64,000 bases of DNA from Shinella pollutisoli (GCF_024609765.1 NZ_JANFDG010000023.1:27261-91260); one strand, 5' to 3'. Positions 25,841 through 36,398 are shown, counted from the stretch's first letter. Notes: a model not told the origin generated them from the letters alone. Program-made: numbers and translations.

Positions 25841-26857
25841 GTGGGAAAATACGATATCAAGACCGGAAACGGCCGGATCGGCAGGGGGCTGCGCTTCATT
25901 GCCGTTCCCTTCATCTGCGCCGGGCTCGCAGCCTGCGCCACCACGGCGCCGGCGCCGAAGAAGAAGGTCCGCAGCAAGGAATTCTTCTCCGAATCCGAAT
26001 ATGGCGTGAAGGCGAGCCCGCGCGTCGTGGAGGAGGGCAAGGCCGTGCCGAAGGGCGGCGGCCGCTATCAGGTCGGCAAGCCCTACCAGGTGCGCGGCCG
26101 CTGGTACAAGCCGGAAGAGAATCCGAACTACAACAAGACCGGGCTCGCCTCCTGGTACGGCTCGGCCTTCCACGGCCGCCGGACGGCGAACGGCGAGGTC
26201 TACGACAAGTATCACCTGTCGGCCGCCCATCCGACCTTCCCGCTCCCGAGCTATGCGCGCGTCACCAATCTCGAGAACGGCTCGTCCGTGCTCGTCCGCG
26301 TGAACGACCGCGGGCCGTTCCACGAGAACCGCATCATCGACGTCTCCTCGAAGACGGCCGAGCTTCTCGACATGAAGCGCACGGGCACCGCCAAGGTCCG
26401 CGTCGAATATGTCGGCAAGGCGAGCATGGACGGCAACGACATGCCCTATCTGATGGCCTCCTACATCCCCAAGGGCTCGCGCGTTCCCGCCGTCGATCCG
26501 GGCGGCCAGATCGCGACCGGCGTGATGGTCGCCTCCGCGAGCGCCGGCGCATTGCCGGGCGCGGGCGATGAGAACGTGCTACGGCTGCCCGACGGCGGCG
26601 GCGCGATGACGGCGCTCGCCGAGACGCCGGCCGCATCGCAGGCCTTCCAGGCGCTCGAGCAGTTCGTGATGCTGCCGGAGACCGGCCCGCTGCCGCTCGA
26701 GCGGCCGAGCTACGTGCCCGACATGCAGCCGGATGCGAGCTACGCCGCCGCCTATGCGGACGAGCGGGTGCGCGACGCCGCCGGCGCGTTCGACGCGATC
26801 CTGCATGTCGACGGCACGCTGACGCCGCTCTCGAAACTCGCCGAAGACGCCGGCTGA
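25841..26857 (+). CDS. rlpA: RlpA-family septal ring lytic transglycosylase lipoprotein
   Basis: The protein has a lipoprotein signal with a lipobox (GLAAC) near residue 32 and then a double-psi beta-barrel domain with GLASWYGSAFHGRRTANGE and LVRVNDRGPF, the pattern of RlpA. It should act on denuded glycan strands in the periplasm at the septum. The C-terminal region is long and low in complexity, with no SPOR domain visible. I prefer the GTG at 25841 because it gives a normal n-region; the ATG at 25778 would put 53 residues before the cysteine. A carboxypeptidase-like gene follows 54 bases after its stop. Confidence 0.85.
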   Translation: MGKYDIKTGNGRIGRGLRFIAVPFICAGLAACATTAPAPKKKVRSKEFFSESEYGVKASPRVVEEGKAVPKGGGRYQVGKPYQVRGRWYKPEENPNYNKTGLASWYGSAFHGRRTANGEVYDKYHLSAAHPTFPLPSYARVTNLENGSSVLVRVNDRGPFHENRIIDVSSKTAELLDMKRTGTAKVRVEYVGKASMDGNDMPYLMASYIPKGSRVPAVDPGGQIATGVMVASASAGALPGAGDENVLRLPDGGGAMTALAETPAASQAFQALEQFVMLPETGPLPLERPSYVPDMQPDASYAAAYADERVRDAAGAFDAILHVDGTLTPLSKLAEDAG

Positions 26858-26911
26858 GCCGTTTGCGCAATGCGCGCTTGTGTGGGAGTGTGACGGCAGT
26901 CCGGAGTCGCC

Positions 26912-28075
26912 ATGCATCGCCGTATCCTCGCCTGCCTCGCCGTCCTTGCGCTTTTGCTTCACCCCGCCTTCGGCCAGCAGCCGGCCTCCCAGGCCGGCTT
27001 CGACGTCAAGGCGGGCCAGGTCTATCTGATCGAGGCCGGGACGGGCACGGTGCTCTTCGCCCGCAACGAAGACCAGGTCGTGCCGGCCGCCTCGCTCGCC
27101 AAGCTGATGACGATGGCCGTCGTCTTCAAGGCGCTGGCGACGGGCGAGACCGGTCTCGACACGGAATATCCGGTGACGGAGCACGCCTGGCGCACAGGCG
27201 GCGCGCCGTCGCGCACCGCCACCATGTTCGCGGCGCTGAAGTCCAGCGTCCGCGTCGAGGACCTGATCCGCGGCGTGACGGTGCAGTTCGCCAACGACGC
27301 CTGCATCATCCTCGCCGAGGGCCTGGCGGGCTCGGAGACGGCGTTCGCCGCGCGCATGACCGAGGAGGCACGGGCGCTCGGCCTGGCAAAATCGACCTTC
27401 GCCAATGCCACCGGCCTGCCCGACCCGCAAAACCGCGTGACCATGCGCGAGATGGTGCAGCTCGCCCGCCATCTGCAGCAGGCCTATCCGCAGCGCATGG
27501 GCTACTACACCGAGGCCGAGTTCGAGTGGAACCGCATCAAGCAGCGCAACCGCAACCCGCTGCTGGCGCTCAACATCGGCGTCGACGGCTTCGTCACCGG
27601 TTTCTCGGAGGAGGGCGGCTATTCGATCGTCGCCTCGATCCGCCGTGACGGCAAGCACCTGCTGCTCGCCATGGGCGGGCTCGAATCCGACAAGCAGCGC
27701 GTGGAGGAGACGCGGCGCATCCTGGAATGGGGCCTCTCCTCCTTCGAGCGGCGCACGCTGTTCAAGGAGGGCGAGGCGATCGCCGAGGCGAGCGTCTACG
27801 GCGGCGACGCCGGCAAGGTTCCGCTCGTCGCCGGCGACCGGGTCGACGTCTTCCTGCCGGTCGACAATTCGCAGCGCCTGACGGCGCGCGTCGTCTATAC
27901 GTGGCCGATCCGCGCCCCCGTCGAGCCGGGGATGGAGGTGGGCACGCTCAGGATCTCCAACGAGAAGCAGGTCTTGCGCGAGGTCCCGGTGAGGACGGCC
28001 GGCAGCGTCGGCGTCGGAACGCTGCGCGCCCGCGCGCTCGATGCGCTCCTCGAACTCCTGTTCTTCTGGATTTGA
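26912..28075 (+). CDS. D-alanyl-D-alanine carboxypeptidase-like protein with altered active-site motifs
   Basis: The 387-residue protein has a signal peptide (hydrophobic residues 5-18) and the low-molecular-weight PBP fold plus a C-terminal PBP5-like domain (about 270-365) and a final hydrophobic tail that could anchor it. The nucleophile motif is intact (Ser61-Leu-Ala-Lys64). The second motif, normally SxN, reads Phe126-Ala-Asn128, and the third, normally KTG, reads Val228-Thr-Gly230. If the frame is right both catalytic partners are replaced, so it may be a non-catalytic or specialised member. It lies 54 bases after rlpA. Confidence 0.8.
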   Translation: MHRRILACLAVLALLLHPAFGQQPASQAGFDVKAGQVYLIEAGTGTVLFARNEDQVVPAASLAKLMTMAVVFKALATGETGLDTEYPVTEHAWRTGGAPSRTATMFAALKSSVRVEDLIRGVTVQFANDACIILAEGLAGSETAFAARMTEEARALGLAKSTFANATGLPDPQNRVTMREMVQLARHLQQAYPQRMGYYTEAEFEWNRIKQRNRNPLLALNIGVDGFVTGFSEEGGYSIVASIRRDGKHLLLAMGGLESDKQRVEETRRILEWGLSSFERRTLFKEGEAIAEASVYGGDAGKVPLVAGDRVDVFLPVDNSQRLTARVVYTWPIRAPVEPGMEVGTLRISNEKQVLREVPVRTAGSVGVGTLRARALDALLELLFFWI

Positions 28076-28173
28076 CGGGGCGCGGCGGCAAAGGCGTTTC
28101 GCCCGCGGGAAACATGGGCTAGTAGTGGTCCGAATCGTTGCCGCTCCTGCGGCCATTGGAACGGGAACGGGAT

Positions 28174-28860
28174 TTGTCTGCCGCACCGGGTTTGTTTGTC
28201 ACGTTCGAGGGCGGGGAGGGCGCCGGCAAGTCGACGCAGATCCGCCTGCTCGCCGACGCGCTGCGCGCGCGGGGGCTGACGGTGCTGGTGACGCGCGAGC
28301 CGGGCGGCTCGAAGGGGGCGGAGGCCGTGCGGCACGTGCTGCTCTCGGGCGCGGCGGAACCCTTCGGCACGCGCATGGAGGCGATCCTGTTTTCCGCCGC
28401 GCGCAGCGACCACGTGGAAGAGGTGATCCGCCCGGCGCTCGCCGCCGGCACCGTCGTGCTGTGCGACCGCTTCATGGATTCCTCGCGCGTCTACCAGGGC
28501 ATCACCGGCAATCTCGAGCCGGCCTTGGTCGCGGCGCTGGAGCGCGTCGCGATCAACGGTGTCACGCCGGACTGCACGATCGTCTTCGACCTTCCCGCGT
28601 CCGTCGGGCTGGAGCGCGCGCGCCGGCGCGGCGAGGGGCCGGGCGAGGGCGGGCCGGACCGTTTCGAGAAGGAGGAGCTGGAGACGCACGAGAAGCGCCG
28701 CGAGGCCTTCCTCGACATCGCCGAGCGCGAGCCGCTGCGTTGCCGGGTGGTCGACGCCCTGCAGCCGCCGGAGGCCGTGGCGGCCGCCGTGCTCGCCATC
28801 GTCGAGCCGCTGCTGCCGATCCGCGCGCGCGGCAGGACCGATCCGGAGCGCGTGTCGTGA
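28174..28860 (+). CDS. tmk: Thymidylate kinase
   Basis: The 228-residue protein has the P-loop [11 protein letters not shown] near residue 10, [10 protein letters not shown] near residue 40, the [12 protein letters not shown] catalytic region near 96 and a lid rich in Arg and Glu. It phosphorylates dTMP to dTDP. I chose the TTG at 28174 since the family N-terminus begins just before [11 protein letters not shown]; an upstream TTG at 28138 adds 12 residues. The next gene, holB, starts at a GTG that overlaps the tmk stop (GTGA), a rhizobial arrangement. Confidence 0.93.
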   Translation: MSAAPGLFVTFEGGEGAGKSTQIRLLADALRARGLTVLVTREPGGSKGAEAVRHVLLSGAAEPFGTRMEAILFSAARSDHVEEVIRPALAAGTVVLCDRFMDSSRVYQGITGNLEPALVAALERVAINGVTPDCTIVFDLPASVGLERARRRGEGPGEGGPDRFEKEELETHEKRREAFLDIAEREPLRCRVVDALQPPEAVAAAVLAIVEPLLPIRARGRTDPERVS

Positions 28861-29888
28861 GCGACATTCGTGCCGACGTGCTCGACGGCGCGCGCCACCC
28901 CGCCGAACAGCCGAAACTCTTCGGCCATGCCGCGGCGGAGGCCTTCCTCGCCCGCTCCTACCGCTCCGGCAAGGGCCATCACGCCATCCTGATCGAGGGA
29001 CCGGAGGGGATCGGCAAGGCGACGCTCGCCTTCCGCTTCGCCAACCACGTGCTCTCCCATCCGGAGCCGGCGCAGGCGCCGGAGACGCTTGCCGACCCGT
29101 CGCCGGACTCGTCGGTGACGCGGCAGCTCGCCGCCGGCGCCTCCCACAATCTCCTGCATCTCACCCGGCCCGTCGACGAGAAGACCGGCAAGGCGAAGTC
29201 GGCCATCACCGTCGACGAGGTGCGCAAGGCGGGAAAGTTCCTGGCCCAGACCTCGGGCACCGGCAACTGGCGCATCGTCGTCATCGACCCGGCCGACGAC
29301 CTCAACCGCAATGCCGCCAACGCCATCCTGAAGATCCTCGAGGAGCCGCCGAAGCGCGCACTCTTCCTGGTGCTGACGCACGCACCGGGCAAGCTCCTGC
29401 CGACCATCCGCTCGCGCTGCCTGCCGCTCGGCCTCTCGCCGCTGTCGCCGGACGATCTCGCCGCCGCCATGGCGAGCCTCGGCGTGCTGCCGTCCGGCCC
29501 GCGGGCGGGCGAGGTGATCGCTGCCGCGCACGGCAGCGTCTCGCAGGCGCTGAAGCTGGTGAACTACGGCGGCTTCGACATCGTCGAGGCGTTCCGCGCC
29601 ATCGTCGGCGGGGCGGGCGAGCCGCCGCGCCGCGACGTGCACCGGCTGGCGGACGTGCTGTCGGCGAAGGACAGCGAGATCGTCTTCGGCTTCTTCTGCC
29701 AGCAGGCGTCGGACTTCGTGACGGAGGCGGCGCGCGCGGCGGCCCTTGCGGGCGATATCGGCCGGGCCGACCGGCTGGCGGGGCTCTCCTCGCGGCTCGC
29801 CGAGAAGCTCACGGTCGCGCAGGCCTACAATCTCGACCGCAAGCAGACGGTGATCGGCCTCCTCGACGACATCCGCGCCTCGCTCTGA
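28857..29888 (+). CDS. holB: DNA polymerase III subunit delta'
   Basis: The 343-residue protein has an AAA+-like clamp-loader fold with a P-loop relative ([15 protein letters not shown] near residue 45), [13 protein letters not shown] and SRC (TIRSRCLPL) in the usual order. It belongs to the delta' group, which lacks the Zn-binding cysteines of gamma/tau. It sits in the clamp-loader complex that places the sliding clamp on DNA. The GTG overlaps tmk and the start lies two codons before the typical DIRADVLDG. Confidence 0.9.
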   Translation: MSDIRADVLDGARHPAEQPKLFGHAAAEAFLARSYRSGKGHHAILIEGPEGIGKATLAFRFANHVLSHPEPAQAPETLADPSPDSSVTRQLAAGASHNLLHLTRPVDEKTGKAKSAITVDEVRKAGKFLAQTSGTGNWRIVVIDPADDLNRNAANAILKILEEPPKRALFLVLTHAPGKLLPTIRSRCLPLGLSPLSPDDLAAAMASLGVLPSGPRAGEVIAAAHGSVSQALKLVNYGGFDIVEAFRAIVGGAGEPPRRDVHRLADVLSAKDSEIVFGFFCQQASDFVTEAARAAALAGDIGRADRLAGLSSRLAEKLTVAQAYNLDRKQTVIGLLDDIRASL

Positions 29889-29971
29889 GCGAAAAGGCCA
29901 ACTTGCTGTTTCCCTTGGCGTCCGCATGGGATAATAGCTTGCGGCATCGCACCATAGAAGACAGACGCGCC

Positions 29972-31522
29972 ATGACCGAAAAGTCCCCCTTCTACATCAC
30001 GACCGCCATTTCCTATCCGAACGGCAAGCCGCATATCGGCCATGCCTACGAGCTGATCGCGACGGATGCCATGGCGCGTTACGAGCGGCTGGACGGGCGC
30101 GACGTGTTCTTCCTGACCGGCACGGACGAGCACGGCCAGAAGATGCAGCAGACCGCGCGCAAGGAAGGCGTCACGCCGCGTGAACTCGCCGACAGGAATT
30201 CGCAGGAATTCAAGGATATGGCGGTTCTTCTTAATGCATCGAACGATGATTTCATCCGCACCACCGAGGAGCGCCACCACGAGGCCTGCCGGGAGATCTG
30301 GCGGCGCATGGCGGCGAACGGCGACATCTACAAGGGCGGCTATGCCGGCTGGTACTCCGTGCGCGACGAGGCCTACTACCAGGAGGGCGAGACGGAGTTG
30401 CGCGACGACGGCGTGCGCTACGGCCCGCAGGGCACGCCCGTCGAATGGGTGGAGGAGGAGAGCTATTTCTTCCGCCTCTCCGCCTATCAGGACAGGCTGC
30501 TCAGGCACTACGAGGAGAACCCGGATTTCATCGGCCCGGCCGAGCGCCGCAACGAGGTGATTTCCTTCGTCAAGTCCGGCCTCAAGGACCTCTCGGTCTC
30601 GCGCACCACCTTCGACTGGGGCATCCAGGTGCCGGACGATCCGGCGCATGTCATGTATGTCTGGGTCGACGCGCTCACCAACTACGTGACCGCGACCGGC
30701 TATCTGACCGACCCCGACGGCCCGCGGGCGAAATACTGGCCGGCGAACATCCACGTCATCGGCAAGGACATCATCCGCTTCCACGCCGTCTACTGGCCGG
30801 CCTTCCTGATGTCGGCCGGCGTGCCGCTGCCCGGCCGCGTCTTCGCCCACGGCTTCCTGCTCAACAAGGGCGAGAAGATGTCGAAGTCGCTCGGCAACGT
30901 GGTCGACCCGGTGAACCTGGTCAACCATTTCGGCCTCGACCCGATCCGCTACTTCTTCCTGCGCGAGGTCTCCTTCGGCCAGGACGGCTCCTACAGCGAG
31001 GAGGGGATCGCCACCCGCATCAATTCCGACCTCGCCAACGGCATCGGCAATCTTGCCAGCCGCTCGCTGTCGATGATCGTCAAGAACTGCGACGGCAAGG
31101 TCCCCGAATGCGGCGACCTCGCGGAGGCCGACCGCGCCATGCTGGCCTCGGTCGACGCGCTGCACGGCATCACCCGCGAGGAGATGGACCGCCAGCAGAT
31201 CCACCGGGCGCTTTCGGCGATCATCGCCGTCGTCTCGGAGGCCGACCGCTATTTCGCCGGCGAGGCGCCCTGGGCGCTGAAGAAGACCGATCCGGCGCGC
31301 ATGGGCACCGTGCTCTACGTCACGGCGGAAGTGGTGCGGCAGATCGCGATCCTGCTGCAGCCGTTCATGCCGCAATCGGGCGCAAGGCTCCTCGACCTCG
31401 TCGCCGCGCCGGCCGACAGGCGCGACTTCGCGGCGCTCGGACCGGCGGGCCGCCTCGTCAGCGGCACGGCGCTCGAGGCGCCGACGCCGGTCTTCCCGCG
31501 CTACGTGGCGCCGGAGGCGTAA
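29972..31522 (+). CDS. metG: Methionyl-tRNA synthetase
   Basis: The 516-residue enzyme has the class I motifs HIGH (PHIGHAYE near residue 19) and KMSKS (KGEKMSKS near residue 300) and the family motif WVDALTNY. It attaches methionine to tRNA-Met. It is of the short form without a C-terminal tRNA-binding domain, common in this group. It starts about 80 bases after holB and is followed by tatD seven bases later, so the tmk-holB-metG-tatD run is probably one operon. Confidence 0.95.
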   Translation: MTEKSPFYITTAISYPNGKPHIGHAYELIATDAMARYERLDGRDVFFLTGTDEHGQKMQQTARKEGVTPRELADRNSQEFKDMAVLLNASNDDFIRTTEERHHEACREIWRRMAANGDIYKGGYAGWYSVRDEAYYQEGETELRDDGVRYGPQGTPVEWVEEESYFFRLSAYQDRLLRHYEENPDFIGPAERRNEVISFVKSGLKDLSVSRTTFDWGIQVPDDPAHVMYVWVDALTNYVTATGYLTDPDGPRAKYWPANIHVIGKDIIRFHAVYWPAFLMSAGVPLPGRVFAHGFLLNKGEKMSKSLGNVVDPVNLVNHFGLDPIRYFFLREVSFGQDGSYSEEGIATRINSDLANGIGNLASRSLSMIVKNCDGKVPECGDLAEADRAMLASVDALHGITREEMDRQQIHRALSAIIAVVSEADRYFAGEAPWALKKTDPARMGTVLYVTAEVVRQIAILLQPFMPQSGARLLDLVAAPADRRDFAALGPAGRLVSGTALEAPTPVFPRYVAPEA

Positions 31523-31529
31523 CGCGCCG

Positions 31530-32309
31530 ATGCTGATCGACACCCACTGCCATCTGGATTTCCCGGATTTCGAGGCCGAGCGCGACGCCATCGTCGCGCG
31601 CGCGCACGCGGCCGGCGTCCGGCAGATGATCACCATCTCGACGCGCGTGCGCCGCTTCCCGGCGATCCTCGCGATCGCCGAAAAATACCCGTCGGTCTTC
31701 TGCTCGGTCGGCACCCATCCGCACAATGCCGACGAGGAGCTGGACATCCCGGTCTCCGAGCTCGTCGCGCTGTCGAGGCATCCGCGCGTCGTCGCCATCG
31801 GCGAGGCGGGGCTCGACTACTATTACGACAACGCCCCGCGCGACGCCCAGGCCGCGGGCCTGCGCAACCATATCGCCGCCGCGCGCGAGACCGGCCTGCC
31901 GCTCGTCATCCACAGCCGCTCGGCCGACGAGGACATGGCGGCGATCCTGACCGAGGAGACGGGGAAGGGGGCCTTTCCCTTCCTGCTCCACTGCTTCTCC
32001 TCCGGGCCGGAGCTCGCCCGCACCGGCGTCGCGCTCGGCGGCTACGTCTCATTTTCCGGCATCCTGACCTTCCCGAAGTCGGAGGAGCTGCGCGAAATCG
32101 CGAAAACCGTGCCGCTCGAGCGCCTGCTGGTCGAGACCGACGCGCCCTACCTCGCGCCGAAGCCGTTCCGGGGCAAGCGCAACGAGCCGGCCTACGTGGC
32201 GCATACGGCGGCGGTGCTCGCCGACACGCTCGGCCTGAGCGCGGAAGAGATCGCCCGCATCACCACCGAAAACGCCTTCCGCATCTTCTCGAAGATGCCG
32301 AGGGTGTAG
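31530..32309 (+). CDS. TatD-family metal-dependent deoxyribonuclease
   Basis: The 259-residue protein carries the TatD metal ligands: THCHLD at the N-terminus, GEAGLDYYY near 90, HSRS near 127, LHCFSS near 155 and ETDAPYLAPKP near 203. TatD enzymes are Mg-dependent DNases with a role in DNA repair and turnover. The gene begins 7 bases after metG and its stop is two bases before the next start, so it is within the same operon. The ribosome site is weak. Confidence 0.9.
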   Translation: MLIDTHCHLDFPDFEAERDAIVARAHAAGVRQMITISTRVRRFPAILAIAEKYPSVFCSVGTHPHNADEELDIPVSELVALSRHPRVVAIGEAGLDYYYDNAPRDAQAAGLRNHIAAARETGLPLVIHSRSADEDMAAILTEETGKGAFPFLLHCFSSGPELARTGVALGGYVSFSGILTFPKSEELREIAKTVPLERLLVETDAPYLAPKPFRGKRNEPAYVAHTAAVLADTLGLSAEEIARITTENAFRIFSKMPRV

Positions 32310-32311
32310 CC

Positions 32312-33136
32312 TTGGCGGTGCGGCGGCGCTTCACCATCCTCGGCTGCGGCTCGTCGCCCGGCGTGCCGCGGATCACCGGCGACTGGGGCGCCTGCGACCC
32401 GTCCAACCCGAAGAACCGCCGCACCCGCGCCGCCTTCCTGGTCGAGCAGATCGGCCCGGAGGGCCGCACCACCGTCGTCGTCGACACGGGACCGGACTTC
32501 CGCGACCAGATGATCGCGAACGGCGTCCAGTCGATCGACGCGGTCATCTACACCCACGGCCATGCCGACCATATCCACGGCATCGACGACATCCGCGGCT
32601 TCGTGCTGCAGAACCACCGGCAGGTGCCGATCTGGGCGGACGAATTCACGATGGAGCGCATCCGCGAGGGGTTCAGCTACTGCCTGAAGACGCCGCCCGG
32701 CAGCATGTATCCGCCGATCGTCACAGAGAACCTGATCGATCCCACGGACGGGCCGATCATCATCGAAGGGGCAGGGGGCGCCATCCCCTTCCAGCCGCTC
32801 GTCCAGGTGCACGGCTCGATCCATTCGCTGGGCTTCCGCGTCGGCGACGTCGCCTATTGCAGCGACGTCAGCGACTTTCCCGACGATACGCTGCCGCTGA
32901 TGCGGGACCTCGACATGCTCGTCATCGACGCCCTGCAGTACCGCTACCATTCGAGCCATCTGTCGATCAGCCAGGCGCTCGACTGGATCGCGCGGCTGAA
33001 GCCGCGCCGCGCGATCCTGACCCACATGCACGTGCCGCTCGACTACGAGACCGTGGCGCGGGAGACGCCGGACAACGTCGAGCCCGCCTATGACGGGCTG
33101 AGCTTCGAGATCGAGCTGCCCGGTCAGGAGAAATAG
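32312..33136 (+). CDS. MBL-fold (PhnP-like) metallohydrolase
   Basis: The 274-residue protein has the metallo-beta-lactamase motif [12 protein letters not shown] near residue 77, a later [11 protein letters not shown] and HMHVPLDY near 230. It matches the PhnP-like phosphodiesterase branch (PF12706), often placed after tatD in alphaproteobacteria. The TTG at 32312 has GAGG at eight bases; a GTG at 32318 would be two codons shorter. The stop overlaps the convergent purC end by 13 bases. The substrate is probably a cyclic phosphate, which I cannot show. Confidence 0.85.
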   Translation: MAVRRRFTILGCGSSPGVPRITGDWGACDPSNPKNRRTRAAFLVEQIGPEGRTTVVVDTGPDFRDQMIANGVQSIDAVIYTHGHADHIHGIDDIRGFVLQNHRQVPIWADEFTMERIREGFSYCLKTPPGSMYPPIVTENLIDPTDGPIIIEGAGGAIPFQPLVQVHGSIHSLGFRVGDVAYCSDVSDFPDDTLPLMRDLDMLVIDALQYRYHSSHLSISQALDWIARLKPRRAILTHMHVPLDYETVARETPDNVEPAYDGLSFEIELPGQEK

Positions 33137-34077
33137 GGTTTCAGGTTCGTCCGGATCCGCTCCAGCACCGTGGCGCCGGACAGGTCCGGCACGAAGGTCC
33201 GGCCGGTGATCCGCTCGTAGGCCTCGATATAGACCTTCGAGGTCTGTTCCACGAGCGCGCGCGGGATCTCGGGAATGGGATCGCGATAGGGATCGCAGCG
33301 CTCCGTCACCCAGGCGCGGACGAAATCCTTGTCGAAGCTCGCCGGGCGGCGGCCTTCGGCAAAGCTCTTCGCGTAGCTGTCGGCGATCCAGTAGCGGCTC
33401 GAATCCGGCGTGTGGATCTCGTCGGCAAGGACGATGCGGCCGTCCTTGTCCGTGCCGAACTCGTATTTCGTGTCGACCAGGATCAGCCCGCGCGCGGCGG
33501 CAAGTTTCTGGCCGCGGGCGAAGAGCGCCAGCGCATAGCGCGAGACGGTGTCCCATTGCGCGGCCGTCAGCAGGCCCTGGGAGAGGATCTCCGCGCCGGA
33601 CAGCGGCGCGTCGTGGCCGCCGTCGAAGGCCTTGCTGGTCGGCGTGATGATCGGCTCGGGCAGCTTCTCGTTGTCGCGCAGCCCGTCGGGCAGACGGATG
33701 CCGTACATCTCGCGCTCGCCCTTACGGTATTTTGTCAGGATCGAGGTGCTGGTGGTGCCGGCGAGATAGCCGCGCACGACGACCTCGACCGGCAGGATGT
33801 CGAGCCGCGTGCCGACGACGACGTTGGGGTCGGGATAGTCGAGGACGTGGTTCGGGCAGATGTCGGCCGTTTCCTCGAACCAGTAGCGCGCCGTCTGGGT
33901 CAGGACCTGGCCCTTGAACGGGATCGACGTCAGGATGACGTCGAAGGCGCTGAGGCGATCCGTGGCGATGATGATGCGCCGGCCGTCGGGAAGATCGTAG
34001 TTCTCGCGGACCTTGCCCTTGTAGCGGTTCGGCAGTTCCGGGATATGGGCGTCGGAGAGAATGCGCAGATCGCTCAT
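33124..34077 (-). CDS. purC: SAICAR synthetase (PurC), long form
   Basis: The 317-residue protein has the family landmarks [21 protein letters not shown] near residue 40 and [10 protein letters not shown], with [14 protein letters not shown] near 215. It makes SAICAR from CAIR and aspartate in purine biosynthesis. The length is nearer the 300-residue eukaryotic-like form than the common bacterial form of about 240-255 residues. I chose the ATG at 34077, with AAGG eight bases upstream; ATGs at 34083 and 34092 are possible. No other purine gene lies beside it. An IS30-family remnant sits about 180 bases upstream. Confidence 0.9.
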   Translation of the reverse strand: MSDLRILSDAHIPELPNRYKGKVRENYDLPDGRRIIIATDRLSAFDVILTSIPFKGQVLTQTARYWFEETADICPNHVLDYPDPNVVVGTRLDILPVEVVVRGYLAGTTSTSILTKYRKGEREMYGIRLPDGLRDNEKLPEPIITPTSKAFDGGHDAPLSGAEILSQGLLTAAQWDTVSRYALALFARGQKLAAARGLILVDTKYEFGTDKDGRIVLADEIHTPDSSRYWIADSYAKSFAEGRRPASFDKDFVRAWVTERCDPYRDPIPEIPRALVEQTSKVYIEAYERITGRTFVPDLSGATVLERIRTNLKPYFS

Positions 34078-34255
34078 CGGCATGGCCTTCAAGATCGGTT
34101 GTCCCGCGTTCCGCTTACGGCTCGAGGCCGCGCCGGGTCAAGGCGGAAACGGCGCGGGGACCGCCAAGGCACGGATATTCCGGGGTTTCGGCATATCGGC
34201 TGGTTCCATAATCTATCTTATGCGATCTTCGTATCGGCAGGGATACATTCTATTT

Positions 34256-35327
34256 CCAGGTGCGACATGCCAATGATTTCAATGGCTTCGCTTTGGAGAT
34301 CCTGGCATGCCCCGATGCTATTCGCAGCTCACCCTCACCGACCGTCGACGCCTGCATCGTCTCGTGGCGGCAAAAGTTCCAGTCAACGAGATGGCGCGCC
34401 AACTTGGTCATCATCGCTCGACCATTTATCGCGAGATCAAGCGCAATACGTTTCATGATCGCGAACTGCCTGACTACGACGGCTACTACAGCACAGTTGC
34501 CGACGATATCGCAAGGAACGTCGACGGCGCCTGAGGAAGCTGCGACGCCATTCGCAGTTGCGTGCCTTGGTGATCGAAAGATTGAAGGCCTATGGGTCGC
34601 CGGAGCAGATCGCAGGTCGCCTCCTGGCGGACGGCGTCAGCCTGGTCCGGATCTGCGCCGGGACGATCTATCGCTTCATCTATGGCAAGGAAGATTACGG
34701 GCTCGGCCTTTATCGCTATCTACCCGAGGCACGCCGCAAACACCGTCCGCGTGGATCGAGGAAGCCGCGCAACAGCGTGTTTCCAGCCAGCCACAGGATA
34801 GATTTTATTGGTGATCGATCCCAGTTCGGTCATTGGGAAGGCGATCTCCTGATCTTCGAACGAGAACTCGGCCATGCCAATGTCACCACCCTCGTTGAAC
34901 GCAAGAGCCGCTCACGGTGATGATCAAGAACCCAAGCAGGCACTCGCGGCCGATCATGGACAAGATCGTCGACACATTCTCGCCCCTGCCATCCCTGGCA
35001 CGTCAGAGCTTCACCTTTGATCGCGGCACGGAGTTTGCCGGCTTCCGGGCTCTGGAAGATGGTATCGATGCGCGCAGTTGGTTCTGCGACCCCAGCGCAC
35101 CGTGGCAAAAGGCGCCGTGGAAAATGCCAACAAGCGCATTCGCCGTTTCATGCCCAGCGATACCGGCCTGGCAACCGTATCACAACGCGATCTCACCCAG
35201 CTCGCCCGCGAGCGCAACGATCAGCCGCGAAGGCACCTCGGTTACAGGATACCGGCCGAGGTATTCATGGCACATTCGCAGGAAGCGGGGTAATCCCCTA
35301 CCCTCAACAATGGCATGATGCACTTGG
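34256..35327 (+). mobile_element. IS30-family insertion sequence, decayed
   Basis: The element has imperfect terminal inverted repeats: 34256-34275 and 35308-35327 agree at 16 of 20 positions when one is reversed. It encloses a transposase broken by frame changes, described separately. The length of about 1.07 kb is normal for IS30 members. No clear short target duplication was seen. Confidence 0.7.
34307..35293 (+). pseudogene. IS30 transposase, frameshifted remnant
   Basis: The N-terminal part from 34307 has the IS30 helix-turn-helix (YSQLTLTDRRRLHRLV, LGHHRSTIYREIKRNTF). The middle piece (34558-34920) has the family motif GSPEQIAGRL and FIGDRSQFGHWEGDLL, and is in another frame. The next (from about 34917) has the catalytic region DRGTEFAGF, and a fourth frame holds the C-terminal KGAVENANKRIRRF and DQPRRHLGYRIPAEVF. 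At least three frame changes are required to read through, so the transposase is inactive. Confidence 0.85.
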
Positions 35328-35395
35328 GTTGGGTTCTCCCAGCGCCGGGCGGCACCCTCCCGCCCGGAACGGCGCCTTCCCGGCTGCCGTGCGGC

Positions 35396-35788
35396 CTATT
35401 CCTCGAAGCGGCTCGTGGCGTCGCGATCGTGCTCGTATCGCCGTGCGAGCGGAAACGGCGGCAGCCAGGATTCGCGGCGGACGGTCCAGCTCTCGTAGGT
35501 CGGCGTCAGCCGGTCCGGCGCGTCCAGCGAGCCGAGGTTCACCTCGACCTCGTCCGCGGTGCGCGCAAAGACGGACGAGCCGCAGCGCGGACAGAAAAAC
35601 CGCCCGGCATAGTCCCGCGTCTCGCCCTCGACCGTCACCGCATCCTCGGAAAATATCGCGGAGGCGTGAAAGAGCGCCCCGTGATGCTTGCGGCAGTCGA
35701 GGCAATGGCAAAGGCCGACGCGATACGGCCGGCCCGTCGCCACGATCCGCACATTGCCGCACAGGCAGCCGCCCGTGAACCGATCCAT
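35396..35788 (-). CDS. GFA-family (glutathione-dependent formaldehyde-activating-like) zinc protein
   Basis: The 130-residue protein has the zinc-binding cysteine pattern of the Gfa/CENP-V fold (PF04828): GGCLCGNVR, CHCLDCRK near residue 30, and FCPRCGSSVF near residue 65. The family name comes from a glutathione-formaldehyde function that most members lack, so the substrate is unknown. The ATG at 35788 follows an AGGAGG site; an upstream ATG at 35848 would add 20 residues. It lies downstream of the IS remnant on the opposite strand. Confidence 0.85.
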   Translation of the reverse strand: MDRFTGGCLCGNVRIVATGRPYRVGLCHCLDCRKHHGALFHASAIFSEDAVTVEGETRDYAGRFFCPRCGSSVFARTADEVEVNLGSLDAPDRLTPTYESWTVRRESWLPPFPLARRYEHDRDATSRFEE

Positions 35789-36038
35789 GCTGCGCCTCCT
35801 CCATTTTCGAACGGCTGGCTGGTCTGCAATCATCCTGCCGGCGTCCAAGACAGCCTGACGTTTAGGTCAGCCGTCTCCCGGGTCAAGATGTCCTCACCGG
35901 CTTGTGATCGCCGTCCGGTGAACACTGCGGACACGATTCAGGGCCTTATTGCGCGGCCGGCGGCTTCCCATCTTCCAGCTATCGAGGCGATGACATACCG
36001 CCTCGGTCATGAGCAGAAATCAATCCAAGGTGATTATC

Positions 36039-36281
36039 ATGAAGAAGATCGTTCTTTCCGCCGCATTCGCTCTCTTCGCCGGCTCCGCACTCGCGGCCAT
36101 GCCGGTCAGCGGCATCGTTCAGTCGTATGATGCGCATACCCGCGTCATCACGTTCGAAAGCGGCAAGACCGTCGCTCTCCCGCAGGACGTCGCGGTTCCC
36201 GCGAACCTCGCGGCCGGAACCCATGCCTCCGTCGTCTTCGACGACGACGGCGACCGGGCCAACATCGTCCTGACCCGCTGA
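36039..36281 (+). CDS. DUF1344 family small secreted protein
   Basis: The 80-residue protein has a signal peptide (hydrophobic residues 4-18, ALAA cleavage) and the short DUF1344 core VSGIVQSYDAHTRVITFESGKT, ending in a typical DRANIVLTR. It is a periplasmic protein of unknown role. The ATG at 36039 has AAGGTGA eight bases upstream. A good terminator follows 34 bases after its stop. Confidence 0.8.
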   Translation: MKKIVLSAAFALFAGSALAAMPVSGIVQSYDAHTRVITFESGKTVALPQDVAVPANLAAGTHASVVFDDDGDRANIVLTR

Positions 36282-36314
36282 GCCCGAAAGCCCACGCGAC
36301 TTTCGCCCTGAACC

Positions 36315-36347
36315 GGCCCGCCACCCGCAAGGATGGCGGGCCTTTCT
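36315..36347 (+). terminator. Terminator of the DUF1344 gene
   Basis: GGCCCGCCA and TGGCGGGCC form a 9-bp stem followed by TTTCT. Confidence 0.75.
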
Positions 36348-36398
36348 CGTCCGCGGACGGTTTCTGCGCTAGTATCGCCGGTGCGGAGGATTCGCGCC

